NCBI GenBank assembly: GCA_019245995.1
Contig: JAFAQW010000140.1
Span: 1 to 7,802 of the forward strand
Length of the DNA stretch: 7,802 bases
DNA from: Vulcanimicrobiota bacterium
GTDB taxonomy: Bacteria; Vulcanimicrobiota; Vulcanimicrobiia; Vulcanimicrobiales; Vulcanimicrobiaceae
Direction of reading: 5' to 3'
Below are positions 6,086 to 7,802 of the stretch, piece after piece; within the stretch, counting starts at the first letter, position 1, and each line of letters opens with the position of its first letter. The notes under the pieces were generated by a model. That model saw only the letters and a list, made by a program, of their open reading frames with translations. It was not told the origin of the DNA and did no database searches. Both the position numbers and the translations under genes were made by a program.

Positions 6086-7442
6086 CGTGCAAACGAGAGT
6101 CGATCCCGGGATCTTCAAGTCCTACGACGTTCGAGGCATCTACCCAACACAGATCAACGAAGAAGTCGCTTATGCAATCGGGCGATGTTTTGTTCCGCTG
6201 CTCGGCGCGCAACGGCCGCGCATTGCCGCTGGTCGCGACATGCGTCCTTCGGGCGAGACGCTTGCGGCGGCATTCGCGCGTGGTGCAAGCGACGCCGGCG
6301 GCGACGTCGTGGAGATCGGCATGGTCTCGACTGACGCGCTCTACTTCGCGGTCGGAAAGTTCGGTTTCGACGGCGGCGTGATGATCACGGCATCGCACAA
6401 CCCCGCGCAATACAACGGGATGAAGTTTACGCGTGCACAGGCTCAGGCGATCTCCCTCGACACCGGCTTGTCCGTGCTGCGAGAAGGGCTCGCGTCGGGC
6501 GTGCTGCCGCCCAAAAACGCGAACGCGGGCACGATCTCGCAGCGCGACATCTTGGACGACTTCGCGCAGCACTGCCTCAGCTTCATCGATCCCTCGAAAA
6601 TCAAGCCCTTGCGTATCGCCGTGGACGCCGGCAACGGCATGGCGGGAGAAACCATTCCGCACGTCTTCCGTTTCCTGCCCTGCGACGTCGTGCCGCTGTA
6701 TTTCGAGCTCGACGGAAGCTTTCCGAACCATCCGGCGAGCCCCATCGAGCCGGAAAATATGATCGACCTGCAGGCGGCGGTGAGAAAGCAGCGCTGCGAT
6801 CTCGGCGTGGCCTTCGACGGAGACGCCGATCGCATGTTCATCGTGGACGAGAAAGGCGGACTGATCGACGGCAGCACTGTGACCGCCCTCGTGGCGCTCA
6901 ATACGCTCAAGACGCATCCCGGCTCAAAAATTCTGTACAACTTGATCTGCAGCCGCAGCGTCCCGGAGCTCATTGCGAAGGCCGGGGGCGTTCCCGTTCG
7001 TTCTCAGGTCGGCCATTCCATCATCAAGGCCATCATGCGGGAACAGGACATCGTCTTTGGCGGCGAACACAGCGGACACTTCTACTTTCGCGACAACTGG
7101 TACGCCGACTCGGGAATGATCGCGTTGCTCTCCTGTTTAGAGGTGTTCAGCGAAGCGGGTAGGCCGGTCAGCGAGGTGATCGCGCCGATCGACACGCGAT
7201 TCCGTTCCGGCGAGATGAATACGGTCGTGAGCGACGTTGCCGCGAAACTGGCGGCGATCGAAGCGCACTATCCGGACGCGCAGATCGATCGCCTCGACGG
7301 ACTGTCGCTCGCGTATCCGCAATGGTGGATGAACGTACGTCCCTCAAACACCGAACCGCTCCTGCGCCTCAACGTCGAAGGGGATACGCCGGAGCTCATG
7401 GAGCGGCACCGCGATGAAGCGTTGGCACTGATTCGGGGGTAG
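6060..7442 (+). CDS. Phosphomannomutase/phosphoglucomutase (alpha-D-phosphohexomutase family)
   Basis: A 460-residue enzyme that moves phosphate between C6 and C1 of mannose or glucose via a phosphoserine and a bisphosphate intermediate, feeding nucleotide-sugar synthesis. All four family sites are present: catalytic Ser112 in TASHNP (110-115), the metal loop DGDADR (253-258), the sugar-specificity loop GGEHSGH (334-340), and the phosphate-binding loop RPSNTEP (427-433). The GEHSGH/FRDNWYADSG pattern resembles AlgC/CpsG-type PMM/PGM more than phosphoglucosamine mutase, but substrate preference cannot be settled from sequence. The start is uncertain. GTG at 6060 has AAGG ten nt upstream and overlaps btuD by 26 nt. 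GTG at 6087, one nt after the btuD stop, would give 451 residues. Both place FKSYDVRG near the N-terminus as expected. The tight spacing suggests cotranscription with btuD. Confidence 0.9.
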   Translation: MRSKNAPTDVQTRVDPGIFKSYDVRGIYPTQINEEVAYAIGRCFVPLLGAQRPRIAAGRDMRPSGETLAAAFARGASDAGGDVVEIGMVSTDALYFAVGKFGFDGGVMITASHNPAQYNGMKFTRAQAQAISLDTGLSVLREGLASGVLPPKNANAGTISQRDILDDFAQHCLSFIDPSKIKPLRIAVDAGNGMAGETIPHVFRFLPCDVVPLYFELDGSFPNHPASPIEPENMIDLQAAVRKQRCDLGVAFDGDADRMFIVDEKGGLIDGSTVTALVALNTLKTHPGSKILYNLICSRSVPELIAKAGGVPVRSQVGHSIIKAIMREQDIVFGGEHSGHFYFRDNWYADSGMIALLSCLEVFSEAGRPVSEVIAPIDTRFRSGEMNTVVSDVAAKLAAIEAHYPDAQIDRLDGLSLAYPQWWMNVRPSNTEPLLRLNVEGDTPELMERHRDEALALIRG

Positions 7443-7455
7443 CACGACAAGCGAT

Positions 7456-7802
7456 ATGCTGTTGGGGCCGGCGTTCATCGCCGTCGGGGATGGAACCTCG
7501 ACATTCGGGCGCGTAGCAGTAGAAAATGGCCGCATTGCCGACGTGCTGCCGGCTGACGGCGACGCCGATTACCCCCTCCCTCAAGGAAGCAGCATCGCAC
7601 CGGGCTTGATCGACCTCCACACCAACGGCGCCGGCGAGTACGTTTTCAATCGCGACCAGGGACACGCCGTGGCGGCCGTATCGCGCGCCTATGCTCAGAT
7701 GGGCGCCACCGGTTTCGTCGCAGGGATCATCACGGCGCCCTGGGAGTCCATGCTCCACGCCGCCTCGGACATCGCCGAAGCGGCAAACGAGCTCGAAGAG
7801 GA
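7456..7802 (+). CDS. nagA: N-acetylglucosamine-6-phosphate deacetylase, N-terminal part (NagA-like amidohydrolase)
   Basis: The first 115 residues of an amidohydrolase that continues past the window edge. An N-terminal beta-sandwich segment (VAVENGRIADVLPADGDADY) leads to APGLIDLHTNGAG (48-60), then helix AVSRAYAQMGATGFVAGIITAP, the pattern seen in NagA enzymes after the first barrel strand. NagA removes acetate from GlcNAc-6-phosphate in the cytoplasm during chitin or cell-wall amino-sugar use. The metal-motif position reads H55-T-N57: not the two-His HxH of many amidohydrolases, and not the QxN of E. coli NagA. The later metal and catalytic residues lie outside the window. The ATG begins 13 nt after the mutase stop, without a clear Shine-Dalgarno. 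A related dihydroorotase-like amidohydrolase is possible but less likely. Confidence 0.78.
   Translation, partial: MLLGPAFIAVGDGTSTFGRVAVENGRIADVLPADGDADYPLPQGSSIAPGLIDLHTNGAGEYVFNRDQGHAVAAVSRAYAQMGATGFVAGIITAPWESMLHAASDIAEAANELEE

Noticed and set aside
6033..6917. 294-codon minus-strand open frame opposite the mutase
   Set aside because: Shadow of a gene whose catalytic motifs are all in the + frame.

Overview
The window is GC-rich, densely coding DNA, apparently chromosomal, from a Gram-negative-type (diderm) bacterium. A TonB-dependent outer-membrane receptor, a lipoprotein-type periplasmic binding protein and an ABC importer together imply two membranes. The Ser-Pro-rich N-terminus of the receptor and the overall gene style recall uncultured lineages such as Eremiobacterota/Vulcanimicrobiota (WPS-2). 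That placement is a weak inference; no taxonomic marker gene is present.

Layout. (1) Positions 1-287, + strand: the C-terminal end of a gene that starts outside the window, family uncertain. (2) Positions 196-2177, - strand: a two-gene unit read leftward, btuF (cobalamin-binding lipoprotein) then hflX (ribosome-associated GTPase), joined by an ATGA overlap. The end of hflX runs 92 nt into the convergent gene of item 1. (3) Positions 2178-2394: the only real intergenic region. It holds a cobalamin riboswitch on the + strand, the ribosome-binding site of btuB, and the ribosome-binding site of btuF on the other strand. (4) Positions 2395-7802, + strand: btuB-like receptor, btuC permease, btuD ATPase, a phosphomannomutase/phosphoglucomutase and the start of an N-acetylglucosamine-6-phosphate deacetylase (nagA-like). 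The btuB/btuC and btuC/btuD junctions are both ATGA overlaps, and the next two genes follow with almost no gap.

How it works together. BtuB would take cobalamin across the outer membrane using TonB energy. BtuF would capture it in the periplasm and BtuCD would pump it into the cytoplasm. The riboswitch lies in the leader of btuB and so should repress btuB-btuC-btuD when cobalamin is plentiful. btuF is on the opposite strand and escapes this RNA, although it is needed for the same pathway. The two sugar-phosphate genes may be cotranscribed with the transport genes, but their functions (hexose-phosphate interconversion, amino-sugar catabolism or recycling) have no obvious link to B12.

I see no CRISPR array, tRNA, rRNA, insertion sequence or phage gene, and no sign of a wholly new system. 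The points worth a second look are the split regulation of the importer, the btuF-hflX coupling, the 92-nt convergent gene overlap, the atypical receptor N-terminus, the missing Q-loop glutamine in BtuD, and a perfect 22-nt inverted repeat inside btuB.
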